Positions 8,639 through 18,100 of a stretch of DNA of 64,000 bases are shown here, in pieces. The DNA is taken from contig NZ_CAKZOT010000059.1 of assembly GCF_937138205.1 (NCBI RefSeq), positions 37,520-101,519 of the forward strand. The letters run 5' to 3'. The translations under genes and the position numbers were made by a program. Each line of letters begins with the position of its first letter. Position 1 is the first letter of the stretch. The stretch is from an uncultured Rhodospira sp. GTDB lineage: Bacteria > Pseudomonadota > Alphaproteobacteria > Rhodospirillales > Rhodospirillaceae. The notes beneath the pieces are model-generated. The model was not told the DNA's origin. It ran no database searches and saw nothing but the letters and a program-made list of their open reading frames with translations.

Positions 8639-9892
8639 GTGGCGCGGTATTCGGTCTGGTCGCTGGCGCGCAACGCGCTGTCGTATCACAGGGACTGGCC
8701 GCGCCAGTGGCGCAGCCCCGAGCTTGGGTCGGCCTATGACGTGGTCATCGTCGGCGGCGGCGGGCACGGTCTGGCGACGGCCTATTATCTCGCCAAGGAG
8801 CACGGCGTCACCAACGTTGCGGTGCTGGAAAAGGGCTGGCTGGGCGGCGGCAACACCGGGCGCAACACGACCATCGTCCGGTCCAATTACCTGTGGGACG
8901 AAAGCGCCGCCATCTACGAACTGGCGCTGAAGCTCTGGGAAGGGCTGTCCCGCGACCTGAACTACAACGTCATGCTCAGCCAGCGCGGCGTGCTGAACCT
9001 CGCCCACAGCCTGGGCGACGTGCGCGCCGGCCGCCGCCGCGCCGAGGCCAACCGCCTGAACGGCGTCGACTCGGAATGGCTGGACACGGCCGGGGTCGCC
9101 CGGGTCTGCCCCATCCTGAACACGTCGACGTCGCTGCGCTATCCCGTCATGGGCTCGACGTGGCAGCCCAGGGGCGGCACCGCGCGCCACGACGCGGTGG
9201 CCTGGGGCTATGCGCGCGCCGCCGACGCGCGCGGCGTGGATATCATCCAGAATTGCGAGGTGACCGGCATTCGCCGCGACTCCGGGGGCGCGGTCGCCGG
9301 CGTCGAGACCACGCGCGGGTTGATCGGCACGAAGAAGGTGGCGCTCGCCGCCGCCGGCCATACCTCGGTGCTGGCGGCCATGGCCGATGTGCGTCTGCCG
9401 ATCCAGTCGCACCCGCTACAGGCGCTGGTGTCGGAGCCGATCAAGCCGGTGCTGGACCAGGTGGTCATGTCCGGCGCCATCCACGTCTACGTCAGCCAGT
9501 CCGACAAGGGCGAACTGGTCATCGGTGCTGGCATCGACAGCTACAATTCCTACGCCCAGCGCGGCAGCTTCCATGTGCTGGAACACCAGATGGCCTCGAT
9601 CGTCGAACTGTTCCCCATCTTCGCCCGCCTGCGGATGATGCGCACCTGGGCCGGCATCGTCGATACCTGCCCGGATGCCTCGCCGATCGTCAGCAAGACC
9701 CCGGTGCCCGGCCTGTACATCAACGGCGGCTGGGGCACCGGCGGGTTCAAGTCGACGCCGGGCTCCGGGGTCGTGTTCGCCCACACCATCGCCAAGGACG
9801 CGCCGCATCCGATCAACGCGCCGTTCTCGCTCGACCGCTTCACCACGGGGGCGCTGATCGACGAGCACGGCGCTGCCGCCGTGGCGCATTGA
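8639..9892 (+). CDS. soxB: Sarcosine oxidase subunit beta
   Basis: 417 residues from GTG at 8639, chosen because it has an AGGGAGG ribosome site and gives the family-typical start ([19 protein letters not shown]); an ATG 22 codons upstream adds unrelated sequence. Residues ~33-60 form the FAD Rossmann motif ([19 protein letters not shown]). His184 in the [12 protein letters not shown] segment corresponds to the histidine that binds FMN covalently in heterotetrameric sarcosine oxidases. With SoxD, SoxA and SoxG it oxidatively demethylates sarcosine to glycine in the cytoplasm, giving H2O2 and, with folate, methylene-THF. First gene of the operon. Confidence 0.95.
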   Translation: MARYSVWSLARNALSYHRDWPRQWRSPELGSAYDVVIVGGGGHGLATAYYLAKEHGVTNVAVLEKGWLGGGNTGRNTTIVRSNYLWDESAAIYELALKLWEGLSRDLNYNVMLSQRGVLNLAHSLGDVRAGRRRAEANRLNGVDSEWLDTAGVARVCPILNTSTSLRYPVMGSTWQPRGGTARHDAVAWGYARAADARGVDIIQNCEVTGIRRDSGGAVAGVETTRGLIGTKKVALAAAGHTSVLAAMADVRLPIQSHPLQALVSEPIKPVLDQVVMSGAIHVYVSQSDKGELVIGAGIDSYNSYAQRGSFHVLEHQMASIVELFPIFARLRMMRTWAGIVDTCPDASPIVSKTPVPGLYINGGWGTGGFKSTPGSGVVFAHTIAKDAPHPINAPFSLDRFTTGALIDEHGAAAVAH

Positions 9893-9917
9893 GATCCAGG
9901 TCAGGAGGGTCTGCCCC

Positions 9918-10199
9918 ATGCTGCTGATCGAATGCCCCTGGTGCGGGCCGCGCGAGGAACCGGAGTTCCATTACGGCGGGCAGGCGCACGTGGCGCGGCC
10001 GGCCGATCCGGCGGCATTGAGCGACGCCGAATGGGCCGAATACGTCTTCATGCGCGACAACACCAAGGGACCGTTCGCCGAGCGGTGGTGCCATTCCGCC
10101 GGCTGCCGGCGCTGGTTCAACGTGCTGCGCGACACGGTGAGTCACCGCGTGCTGGCGGTCTACCGCATGGGCGAGGCGCCGCCGGAGGGGCCGCGATGA
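9918..10199 (+). CDS. soxD: Sarcosine oxidase subunit delta
   Basis: 93 residues, with an AGGAGG ribosome site. The zinc-binding set of this subunit is intact: Cys6, Cys9 (CPWCG), His59 and Cys63 (CHSAGC). The small zinc-containing subunit stabilises the heterotetramer. It follows soxB by 25 bp and its stop codon overlaps the start of soxA (ATGA), the usual B-D-A-G order. Confidence 0.95.
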   Translation: MLLIECPWCGPREEPEFHYGGQAHVARPADPAALSDAEWAEYVFMRDNTKGPFAERWCHSAGCRRWFNVLRDTVSHRVLAVYRMGEAPPEGPR

Positions 10200-13100
10200 G
10201 TGACGACCGCACGCAGGACTGCCGTCTGCCGGAGGGCGGGCTGATCGACCGGTCCCGGCGCATTCGCTTTCGCTTCAACGGCGCGTGGATGGACGGCCAT
10301 CCCGGCGACACCCTGGCCAGCGCCCTGTTGGCGAACGGCGTGCACCTGGTCGGGCGGTCGATGAAATACCACCGCCCGCGCGGCATCATGGCGGCGGGGG
10401 CCGAGGACCCGGGCGGGCTGGTCCAGCGGGGCTTGCACGACGAGCCGGCGCGCACCGATCCCGACTGGCGCGCCACCCAGACCGCGCTGGTGGACGGACT
10501 GGAGGCGTATACGGTGGGCGCCTGGCCGTCGCTCGACCGCGACGCGGGCGCGGTGTTGGGGCTGGCCTCCCGCGTCATGGGGGCGGGGTTCTACTACAAG
10601 ATCATGCACGGCTCGCGATGGATGTGGGAGCACGTGCACGAACCCCTGATCCGCAAGGCCGCCGGGTTCGGGGTCTGCCCCGATCAGCCCGACCCCGACG
10701 TCTACGACCATCGCCACGTGCATTGCGAGGTGCTGGTGGTGGGGGGCGGCCCGGCCGGACTGGCGGCGGCGGGGGCGGCGGCGCGCTCCGGCGCGCGGGT
10801 GATCCTGGCCGAACAGGACGAGCGCCTGGGCGGCAGCCTGCTCGGCCGGCGGCGCGCCATCGACGGGCAGGGCGGGGTGGACTGGGCGGCAGCCATGGAG
10901 GCGCGTCTGCGGGCCTCCCCGGACGTGCGCCTGCTGCCGCGCACCACCGTGTTCGGCTATCACGACAATAACTATCTCGTGGCGCTGGAGCGGGTCACCG
11001 ATCACCTGGGCCTGGGGCCGGCGCCCCCGGGACGGCCGCGCCAGCGCCTGTGGCACATCCGGGCCAAGCGGGTGGTGCTGGCCACCGGCGCCCACGAACG
11101 ACCGCTGGTGTTCGGCGACAACGACCGGCCGGGGATCATGCTGGCCGGAGCGGCGCAAACGTACCTGCACCGCTGGGCGGTGCTGCCGGGGCGGGATGTG
11201 GTGCTGTTCACCACCAACGACCGCGCCTATGAGGCGGCGTTGGACCTGCACGCGGCCGGCGCCCGCATTCATGCGATCGTTGACTCGCGCGAGGCGCCCG
11301 GCGCCGCGCTGCCCGCCGCCGCGCGGGCCGCCGGGATTCGGGTGATGACCGGATACGTGGTCGGCGGGACGAGCGGCGTGCGCCACGTCACCGGCGCCAG
11401 CGTCATGAAACTGGGCGCCGACGGGCGCGCTTCGCCGCACGCGTTGGACACGCTGCCGTGCGACCTGCTGCTGGTGTCGGGCGGGCTGTCGCCCGTCGTG
11501 CATCTGTTCAGCCAGTCCGGCGGCAAACTGCGCTACGACGACGGACGCGCGGCGTTCGTTCCCGACCGGTCGGTGCAGGCGTTGGCCAATGCCGGCGCGT
11601 GCAACGGCACCTTCGATCTGGCCGGTTGTCTTGCGGAAGGCGCGGCGGCGGGGGCCGAGGCGACGCGGCTGGCTGGGTCCGATCCCGGGGCGCCCCGCAC
11701 CGCGTTTTCTGTCGACGAGCCGGCCGCCGCCGCCATCAAACCGCTGTGGCGGGTGCGTCCCGCACTCGTCCAGGATCACGCCTGGGGTCAGCCCTTCGTC
11801 GATTTCCAGAACGACACCACCGCCCACGACATCCGCCAGGCGGTGCGCGAAGGCTTCGAGAGCGTCGAGCACGTCAAGCGCTATACCCTGACCGGCTTCG
11901 GCACCGACCAGGGCAAGACCGCCAACATCAACGCCATCGGCATCCAGGCCGAGGCGCTGGGCCGGCCCATCCCCGAGGTGGGAACCACGACCTTCCGCCC
12001 GCCCTATACGCCCGTGACCTTCGCCGCCATGGCCGGACGCGACCGGGGCGAGCGCCTGGACCCGGCGCGCCTGACCGCCATCCACGACCGGCACGTCGCC
12101 CTGGGCGCGGCCTTCGAGGACGTCGGGCAATGGAAGCGCCCCTGGTACTACCCACGGCCCGGCGAGACGATGCACCAGGCCGTGGCACGGGAATGCCGCG
12201 CCGCGCGCGAGGCCGTGGGCGTGCTGGACGCCTCCACCCTTGGCAAGATCGACATCCAGGGACCGGACGCCGCCGAATTCCTGAACCGGGTCTACACCAA
12301 CGCCTGGAGCAAGCTTGAAGTGGGCCGGGTGCGCTATGGCGTCATGTGCCGCGAGGACGGCATGGTGTTCGACGACGGCACCACGGCGCGGATCGACGAC
12401 ACCCGTTACCTGATGACCACCACCACCGGCAACGCGGCGGCGGTGCTGGATCACCTGGAGGAGTACCTGCAGACCGAATGGCCGGATCTGCGGGTGCGCC
12501 TGACCTCGGTAACCGAGCAGTGGGCGACGGTGAGCATCGCCGGGCCGAAGGCCGGGAGTCTCATGGCCCGGCTGGCGTCGGGTCAGGACCTGTCCCCGGC
12601 CGCCTTCGCCTTCATGAGCTGGCGCCCGGCCACCGTCGCCGGCCTGAACGCCCGCGTGTTCCGCATCAGCTTCACCGGCGAACTGCAATACGAGATCAAC
12701 GTGCCCTGGCACCAGGGCGGGGCGCTGTGGGACGCGGTGATGCGTGCCGGCACCGGGCTGGGGGTCACCCCCTACGGGACCGAGACCATGCACGTCCTGC
12801 GCGCTGAGAAGGGGTTCATCATTGTGGGCCAGGAGACGGACGGCACGCAGACCCCCATCGACCTGGGCATGGACTGGATCGTCTCGAAGAAGAAGCCGGA
12901 TTTCATCGGCAAGCGCTCGTTCACCCGGTCCGACACGGCGCGCGCCGACCGCCGGCACCTCGTCGGCCTGTTGCCGAAAGACAAACGGCAGGTGTTCCCG
13001 GAAGGCAGCCAGATCGTCGAGACGGGCGCCACGCGTGGCACGAAGCCCGTGCCCATGCTGGGGTACGTGTCCTCGGCCTACTGGAGTCCGGCGCTGGACA

Positions 13101-13252
13101 GCGGGTTCGCGCTGGCGCTGGTGGCCGGCGGGCGAGGGCGGTTCGGCGATACGGTCGCGGTCGCGTTGCCGTCCGGCGAGCAGCCGGCGGTGATCTGTGA
13201 TCCCGTGATGCTCGACAAGGAGGGGGCGCGCCGCGATGGACACGCCGCTTGA
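10196..13252 (+). CDS. soxA: Sarcosine oxidase subunit alpha
   Basis: 1018 residues from the ATG at 10196 that overlaps the soxD stop; the longer open frame upstream lies in soxD and is not coding. Domain order: an N-terminal ferredoxin-like region (RIRFRFNGAWMDGHPGDTLASALLANG), an NAD-binding Rossmann domain starting near residue 179 (VLVVGGGPAGLAAAG), an FAD/NAD reductase-like middle, and a GcvT-like folate-binding C-terminal half from ~620 (EDVGQWKRPWYYPRPGET). The C-terminal domain accepts the sarcosine methyl group as methylene-THF. It overlaps soxG by 17 bp. Confidence 0.95.
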   Translation: MSDDRTQDCRLPEGGLIDRSRRIRFRFNGAWMDGHPGDTLASALLANGVHLVGRSMKYHRPRGIMAAGAEDPGGLVQRGLHDEPARTDPDWRATQTALVDGLEAYTVGAWPSLDRDAGAVLGLASRVMGAGFYYKIMHGSRWMWEHVHEPLIRKAAGFGVCPDQPDPDVYDHRHVHCEVLVVGGGPAGLAAAGAAARSGARVILAEQDERLGGSLLGRRRAIDGQGGVDWAAAMEARLRASPDVRLLPRTTVFGYHDNNYLVALERVTDHLGLGPAPPGRPRQRLWHIRAKRVVLATGAHERPLVFGDNDRPGIMLAGAAQTYLHRWAVLPGRDVVLFTTNDRAYEAALDLHAAGARIHAIVDSREAPGAALPAAARAAGIRVMTGYVVGGTSGVRHVTGASVMKLGADGRASPHALDTLPCDLLLVSGGLSPVVHLFSQSGGKLRYDDGRAAFVPDRSVQALANAGACNGTFDLAGCLAEGAAAGAEATRLAGSDPGAPRTAFSVDEPAAAAIKPLWRVRPALVQDHAWGQPFVDFQNDTTAHDIRQAVREGFESVEHVKRYTLTGFGTDQGKTANINAIGIQAEALGRPIPEVGTTTFRPPYTPVTFAAMAGRDRGERLDPARLTAIHDRHVALGAAFEDVGQWKRPWYYPRPGETMHQAVARECRAAREAVGVLDASTLGKIDIQGPDAAEFLNRVYTNAWSKLEVGRVRYGVMCREDGMVFDDGTTARIDDTRYLMTTTTGNAAAVLDHLEEYLQTEWPDLRVRLTSVTEQWATVSIAGPKAGSLMARLASGQDLSPAAFAFMSWRPATVAGLNARVFRISFTGELQYEINVPWHQGGALWDAVMRAGTGLGVTPYGTETMHVLRAEKGFIIVGQETDGTQTPIDLGMDWIVSKKKPDFIGKRSFTRSDTARADRRHLVGLLPKDKRQVFPEGSQIVETGATRGTKPVPMLGYVSSAYWSPALDSGFALALVAGGRGRFGDTVAVALPSGEQPAVICDPVMLDKEGARRDGHAA

Positions 13253-13868
13253 GATGGGGCCGGGCGGCCCCGGTGGACGCTGGGAAAACCCGGTGTTCGC
13301 GCTGGAGTTGGACATGGCGGCGGCGAGCGGGCCGCTGGTGGCCCTGTCCGCCGCGCCGCCGCGCGCCGCGATCAATCTGCGCGCCACCGAAGGCCTGCTG
13401 CCGGAGATCGAGCGGACCTACGGCGTACGCCCGCCGACCGTGCCGAACACCTGGACGGCCAGCGCCGACGGGGCGCGCCTCGCGCTCTGGCTGGGGCCGG
13501 ACGAATGGCTGCTGGCCGCGCCGGACGGCGCCGCGTCGGGTGTGGAGGCCGCCATCCGCGACGCCCGCGCCAACGACGGCTGGCTGGGGGTGTGCGACGT
13601 CTCGCACAACTATACAACGCTGGTGTTGCGCGGCCCGCGCGCGCGCCTGGTGCTGTCCAAGGGCTGCGCGCTGGACCTGCATCCACGCGGCCCGCTGCAA
13701 TCGGGAACCTGCGCGCAGACCACGATGGCGCGGACGCGGGTGCTGCTGCGGATCACCGAGGAGGCCGACACCATCGAACTGTGGGTGCGCAATTCCTTCG
13801 CCCGGTACATGGCGGCGTGGCTGCTGGACGCCATGGCCGGCATCGCGCACGAACCGAGGGATTTCTGA
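13236..13868 (+). CDS. soxG: Sarcosine oxidase subunit gamma
   Basis: 210 residues, matching the family length. It has the GcvT-related fold of the gamma subunit with recognisable segments LWLGPDEWLLAAPDG, CDVSHNYTTLVLRGP, KGCALDLHP and WVRNSFARYMAAWLLDA. It starts inside the end of soxA, so the two are translationally coupled. It completes the heterotetrameric sarcosine oxidase; no separate catalytic role is known for this subunit. Confidence 0.92.
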   Translation: MDTPLEMGPGGPGGRWENPVFALELDMAAASGPLVALSAAPPRAAINLRATEGLLPEIERTYGVRPPTVPNTWTASADGARLALWLGPDEWLLAAPDGAASGVEAAIRDARANDGWLGVCDVSHNYTTLVLRGPRARLVLSKGCALDLHPRGPLQSGTCAQTTMARTRVLLRITEEADTIELWVRNSFARYMAAWLLDAMAGIAHEPRDF

Positions 13869-13906
13869 GGAGACACGGCCAGGGGCGCCGCACCAGGGAG
13901 GCAACC

Positions 13907-16354
13907 ATGAAAAGTCAAGCGCGCGTTGTGGTCATCGGTGGCGGTGTCGTCGGCGTCTCCACCCTCTATCACCTGGCCGCCAAGGGCTGGTCCGATGTCG
14001 TCCTCGTGGAGCGCAAGGAACTCACGTCGGGCTCGACGTGGCACGCCGCCGGACTGCTGCCCCTGTTCAACATGAGCTACTCGGTCGGCCAGATTCACAA
14101 ATACTCGGTGGCCTTCTACCAGCGCCTGCAGGAGGAGACGGGCCAGGACGTCGGTTTCCGCCGGGTCTCCAACATCCGCCTTGCCCAGACCCGCGACCGC
14201 ATGGACGAGTATCACCAGTACGCCGGCGTGGCCGAGACCATCGGCGTCGAGGTCAGGTTCATCACCCCCGAGCACGTCAAGGAGATCTGGCCCCTGTGCA
14301 ACACCGAGGGCCTGATCGGCGCCATCCAGCACCCGGCGGACGGCTACATCCAGCCCGCCGATCTGACGCAGGCGCTGGCCAAGGGCGCGCGGGCGCGTGG
14401 CGCCGAGATCAACCGCAATGTGACCGTCACCGGCATCACCCAGAAATCGAACGGCGAATGGGTGGTGCAGACCGACAAGGGCGACATCACCTGCGAGCAT
14501 GTCGTTTCCTGCACCGGCAACTTCGCCCGCGCCACCGGCCGCATGGTGGGGCTCGACGTCCCCGTCATTCCGGTCGAGCACCAGTTCATCGTCACCGAGC
14601 CGCACCCGGAGATCGTCGCCCGCCGCAAGAGCGGCTTGCCGGAGATGGGTGTGCTGCGCGACTCGGATAACGCCTGGTACATGCGGGAGGAAAACGGCGG
14701 CCTGCTGCTCGGTCCCTATGAGAAGGGGGCGCCGTGCTGCTACGCCGACGATCCGCATCCGAACACGGAATGGGAGCTGTTCCAGGGCGACCTGGAGCGC
14801 CTGGAACCGCACATCGAGGGTGCCATTTTCCGCGTGCCGGCCTTCGGCGAGGTGGGCGTCAAGGAGGTCTATAACGGTGCCATCGCCTACACGCCGGACG
14901 GCAATCCGATCATCGGCCCGGCCTGGGGTCTGCGCAACTTCTGGCTCAGCGAGGGCCACAGCTTCGGCATCACGGCGGCCGGCGGCGCCGGCTGGCAACT
15001 GGCCGAATGGATCGTCGAGGGCGAGCCGACCATCGACATGCTGGGCGTCGATCCGCGCCGCTTCGGCGACTACGCCACCAAGGGCTACCTGCGGGCCAAG
15101 AACGAGGAAGCCTACGCCAACGTCTTCACCATTCACTACCCGGACGAGGAACGCCCGGCCGGGCGGCCGCTGCGCACCGCGCCGTGCTACGAGCGGATGC
15201 GCGATCTGGGCGCCGTGTTCGGCCAGAAGTTCGGCTGGGAGCGGCCCAACTGGTTCGCCCCCCCGGGCACGCCCCAGTACGACCACTGGTCGTTCCGCCG
15301 CTCGCAGTGGTTCGCGGCGGTCGGGGTCGAGGCCCGCACCGTGACCGAGACCGTCGGCCTGCTGGACATGACGGCGTTCGCCAAGGCGCGTATCTCGGGG
15401 CCGGGGGCCGAGGCGTTCCTGGACCGGCTGGTGGCCAACAGGCTGCCCAAGAAGATCGGCCGGGTCGGATTGTGCCATGCCCTGACGCCGCGCGGCGGCG
15501 TGCATTCGGAATTCACCATCCAGCGCGAGGGTGAAAACCAGTTCTATCTGGTCTCGGCCGGCGCGTGGCAGCGGCTGGACCATGACTGGCTGCGCAAGCA
15601 CATGCCGGACGACGGCTCGGTGCAAATGCAGGACCTGACCGGCGCCATGGGCGTGCTGGTGCTGGCCGGGCCGAACGCCCGCACGCTGCTCGAACGGGTC
15701 AGCGAGGCGGACTTCTCGAACAAGGCCTTCCCCTGGCTGTCGGGCCAGGAGGTGGTGATTGGCATGGCCCCGGTGAAAGCGTTGCGCGTCAACTTCGTCG
15801 GCGAGCTGGGCTGGGAACTGCACCACCCCATCGAATACCAGACCCATATCTTCGACGTGTTGATGGCCGCTGGGGCGGATCTGGGGATCAAGCCGTTCGG
15901 CATCCGCGCCATGGACAGCCTGCGCCTCGAAAAGTCCTACCGCATGGTGGGCACGGAAATGTCGATCGAGTACGCGGCCTATGAAAGCGCGCTGGACCGG
16001 TTCATCCACCCCGACAAGGGCGACTTCATCGGCCGCGACGGCCTGTTGCGCTGGCGCGACGCCGGGTTCCGCAACCGGTTCGTGACGCTCCAGGTGCACG
16101 ACGTGACCGACGCCGACGCCCTGGGCAACAACCCCATCTATGACGGCGAGACCCTGGTCGGGCGGGCGACCGGCGGCAACTACGGCTTCCGCGTCGGCAT
16201 GTCATTGGCGTTGGCCATGGTGCGGCCCGAGGTGGCGGGAGAGGGGACCGACCTGTCCATGGACATCCTGGGCACCCGGCATCGCGTGACCGTGATCCCG
16301 GAAAGCCCCTACGATCCCGACAACCTGCGTCTGCGAGGGGTGGCGCCGGCCTGA
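13907..16354 (+). CDS. Dimethylglycine dehydrogenase-like FAD/GcvT flavoprotein
   Basis: 815 residues from the ATG at 13907 (GGGAGG upstream). The N-terminal half is a DAO-type FAD domain (VVVIGGGVVGVSTLYHLAAKG, residues ~6-25). His46 in STWHAAGL is the position that carries covalent FAD in dimethylglycine and sarcosine dehydrogenases. The C-terminal ~380 residues are a GcvT-like folate domain (GLLDMTAFAKARISGPGAEAFL; KPFGIRAMDSLRLEKSYR). The likely reaction is demethylation of dimethylglycine to sarcosine with transfer of the carbon to THF and electrons to an ETF-like acceptor. It lies 38 bp after soxG, which uses the product. Dimethylglycine against sarcosine as substrate is inferred from context. 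Confidence 0.85.
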   Translation: MKSQARVVVIGGGVVGVSTLYHLAAKGWSDVVLVERKELTSGSTWHAAGLLPLFNMSYSVGQIHKYSVAFYQRLQEETGQDVGFRRVSNIRLAQTRDRMDEYHQYAGVAETIGVEVRFITPEHVKEIWPLCNTEGLIGAIQHPADGYIQPADLTQALAKGARARGAEINRNVTVTGITQKSNGEWVVQTDKGDITCEHVVSCTGNFARATGRMVGLDVPVIPVEHQFIVTEPHPEIVARRKSGLPEMGVLRDSDNAWYMREENGGLLLGPYEKGAPCCYADDPHPNTEWELFQGDLERLEPHIEGAIFRVPAFGEVGVKEVYNGAIAYTPDGNPIIGPAWGLRNFWLSEGHSFGITAAGGAGWQLAEWIVEGEPTIDMLGVDPRRFGDYATKGYLRAKNEEAYANVFTIHYPDEERPAGRPLRTAPCYERMRDLGAVFGQKFGWERPNWFAPPGTPQYDHWSFRRSQWFAAVGVEARTVTETVGLLDMTAFAKARISGPGAEAFLDRLVANRLPKKIGRVGLCHALTPRGGVHSEFTIQREGENQFYLVSAGAWQRLDHDWLRKHMPDDGSVQMQDLTGAMGVLVLAGPNARTLLERVSEADFSNKAFPWLSGQEVVIGMAPVKALRVNFVGELGWELHHPIEYQTHIFDVLMAAGADLGIKPFGIRAMDSLRLEKSYRMVGTEMSIEYAAYESALDRFIHPDKGDFIGRDGLLRWRDAGFRNRFVTLQVHDVTDADALGNNPIYDGETLVGRATGGNYGFRVGMSLALAMVRPEVAGEGTDLSMDILGTRHRVTVIPESPYDPDNLRLRGVAPA

Positions 16355-16488
16355 GGGCACGGGCCGACTCCGGGGGGCCGTCACCGCCTCCGAAAAGGCC
16401 GACGTGGTCGGTCGGACACGCGCTTAGGGCGGGGGATCGTTCCTCGGGTGTGGGCGTCTAGTCCCTGAAGGCAAACCATTTTTATGTT

Positions 16489-16569
16489 GCGGTTGCGAAG
16501 AGAGCGGAATTTTCAATCCGCATGGCGGAACCGGGATACTCAATGTCGGTTTTGAGCGATTGCAACCGC
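16489..16569 (+). ncRNA. Candidate structured 5' leader (three-way junction) before the DmdA-like gene
   Basis: In the 273-bp gap between the dimethylglycine dehydrogenase and the DmdA-like gene, GCGGTTGC (16489-16496) pairs perfectly with GCAACCGC (16562-16569). The enclosed segment holds two smaller hairpins: GCGGA/TCCGC around 16504-16521 and CTCAA/TTGAG around 16539-16555. The closing stem plus two arms would make a three-way junction ending about 58 bases before the start codon. I do not recognise a known riboswitch class here: the glycine, SAM-II and THF consensus cores were not evident. It could also be a protein-bound operator. Confidence 0.35.
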
Positions 16570-16627
16570 TCCGGGGCTGGCAGGGTTTGTGTGTCAAGCC
16601 CACGCCCACCGCAGCGGAGCCCGCGTC

Positions 16628-18004
16628 ATGGATACACCGCTTTCCCCCGAGACCGCCGTCGCCCTCGACGCCGCGCTGTCCACCGCCGGCCTGGACCGGA
16701 CCACCCGCCAGTGCCCGACGGTCGACCAGTCCGACCGGGTCGTGCCCATCAACCTGCGCCAGAGCGGCCCGACGCCGGTGCAGATGCTGATCTCCACCCG
16801 CGTGCGCAAGTCGCCGTACTGGCACCTCGCCCACAAGGCAGGCTGCTGGCGGGCCACCGTCTACAACCGGATGTACCACCCGCGCGGCTATGTCCGGCCG
16901 GAGGACGGCGGGGCGATGGTCGAGTACGACGCCCTGGTCAACCACGTGACCATGTGGAACGTGGCGGTCGAGCGGCAGATCCAGGTCAAGGGGCCGGACG
17001 CCGAGGCGTTCGTGAACTACGTCGTCACCCGCGACGTCACCCGCATCAGGCCGATGAACGGCAAGTATGTGATCCTCTGCAACGAGGACGGCGGCATTTT
17101 GAATGATCCGGTGCTGCTGCGCGTGGCCGAGGACGAGTTCTGGTTCTCGCTGTCCGACAGCGACCTGGAGATGTGGCTGCGCGGTGTGAACCTCGGTCTG
17201 AAAATGGATGTGACGATCCGCGAGATCGACGTCGCCCCGGTGCAGATCCAGGGACCCAAGTCCCTGGCGCTGATGGAGGACCTGGTCGGCCCGGCGATCC
17301 GCGACGTGCCGTACTACGGGCTGCTGGCGGCCCGGGTGGGCGGCCGTGACGTGATCATCTCGCGGTCCGGGTTCTCGGGCGAGGCGGGCTATGAGATCTA
17401 CCTGCGCGACGCCACCCTGTACGCCGACGACATGTGGAATGCCGTGCTGGAGGCGGGCGAGAAGCACAACCTGATGGTCATCGCCCCCGCGCACCACCGG
17501 CGCATCGCCGCCGGTATTCTCTCGTGGGGCCAGGACCTGGACCAGGAGACGCTGCCGTTCCAGTGCAACCTGGGCTATCAGGTGCCGCGCAAGAAGACCG
17601 CCGATTACATCGGCAAGGCCCGCCTGGAACAGGTACGCGCGGAACTGGAGGCCGGCGGCGAGCCGTACAGGATGCAACTTGTCGGCATGGCCCTGGGCGG
17701 CAAGCCGATCACCGACTACGCACCGGACTTCTGGCTCATCTCGGGCGAGGACGGGGGCGCGCCGATCGGCTATGTCACCTCGCCGTGGTCCTCGCCGGAA
17801 CTGGGCACCAACATCGCCATGGGCTATGTGCCCTATGGGATGCGCCACGAAGGCACGCGCCTGACGGTGTGGCTGCCGGACCAGTACGCCGAGCAGCCGG
17901 GCGAGCCGGTCAACGCGCAGATCGTGCCGATGCCGTTCCGCGCCTCGGCCAACCCCAGCGCGCGCGAACTGGCCCGGGCACAGGGCCGCGACGCGGCGTA
18001 TTGA
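16628..18004 (+). CDS. DmdA-like folate-dependent demethylase (GcvT/aminomethyltransferase family)
   Basis: 458 residues from the ATG at 16628. From residue ~55 it reads like DMSP demethylase DmdA: STRVRKSPYW, TVYNRMYHPRG, HVTMWNVAVERQIQVKGPDAE, GGILNDPVLLR, SDSDLEMWLRGVNLG, IQGPKS and SRSGFSGEAGYEIYL. It is ~90 residues longer than the classical ~370-residue DmdA because of an N-terminal extension and a longer C-terminus. DmdA moves an S-methyl group from DMSP to THF, making 5-methyl-THF. Here it stands between a dimethylglycine dehydrogenase and a MetF-like protein, so an N-methyl substrate such as glycine betaine is equally plausible. Family membership is firm, substrate unknown. Confidence 0.75.
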   Translation: MDTPLSPETAVALDAALSTAGLDRTTRQCPTVDQSDRVVPINLRQSGPTPVQMLISTRVRKSPYWHLAHKAGCWRATVYNRMYHPRGYVRPEDGGAMVEYDALVNHVTMWNVAVERQIQVKGPDAEAFVNYVVTRDVTRIRPMNGKYVILCNEDGGILNDPVLLRVAEDEFWFSLSDSDLEMWLRGVNLGLKMDVTIREIDVAPVQIQGPKSLALMEDLVGPAIRDVPYYGLLAARVGGRDVIISRSGFSGEAGYEIYLRDATLYADDMWNAVLEAGEKHNLMVIAPAHHRRIAAGILSWGQDLDQETLPFQCNLGYQVPRKKTADYIGKARLEQVRAELEAGGEPYRMQLVGMALGGKPITDYAPDFWLISGEDGGAPIGYVTSPWSSPELGTNIAMGYVPYGMRHEGTRLTVWLPDQYAEQPGEPVNAQIVPMPFRASANPSARELARAQGRDAAY

Positions 18005-18100
18005 TCCCGTCGGTCCGGACCCGGTCGGAATGGCCCGTCGGGTCCGGACGTTTCCCGTCTTGACGGCTTGGAACCGCCCGCGCGGCGGAAGGGGACGTTC

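Noticed and set aside
9932..10195. Upstream extension of soxA through soxD
   Set aside because: The in-frame extension overlaps the clear soxD gene; soxA proteins begin at the ATG at 10196, which overlaps the soxD stop as is usual.
16355..16627. Glycine riboswitch ahead of the DmdA-like gene
   Set aside because: The conserved glycine-riboswitch core sequences are not visible; only a generic three-stem layout is, so I list it as an unclassified structured leader.
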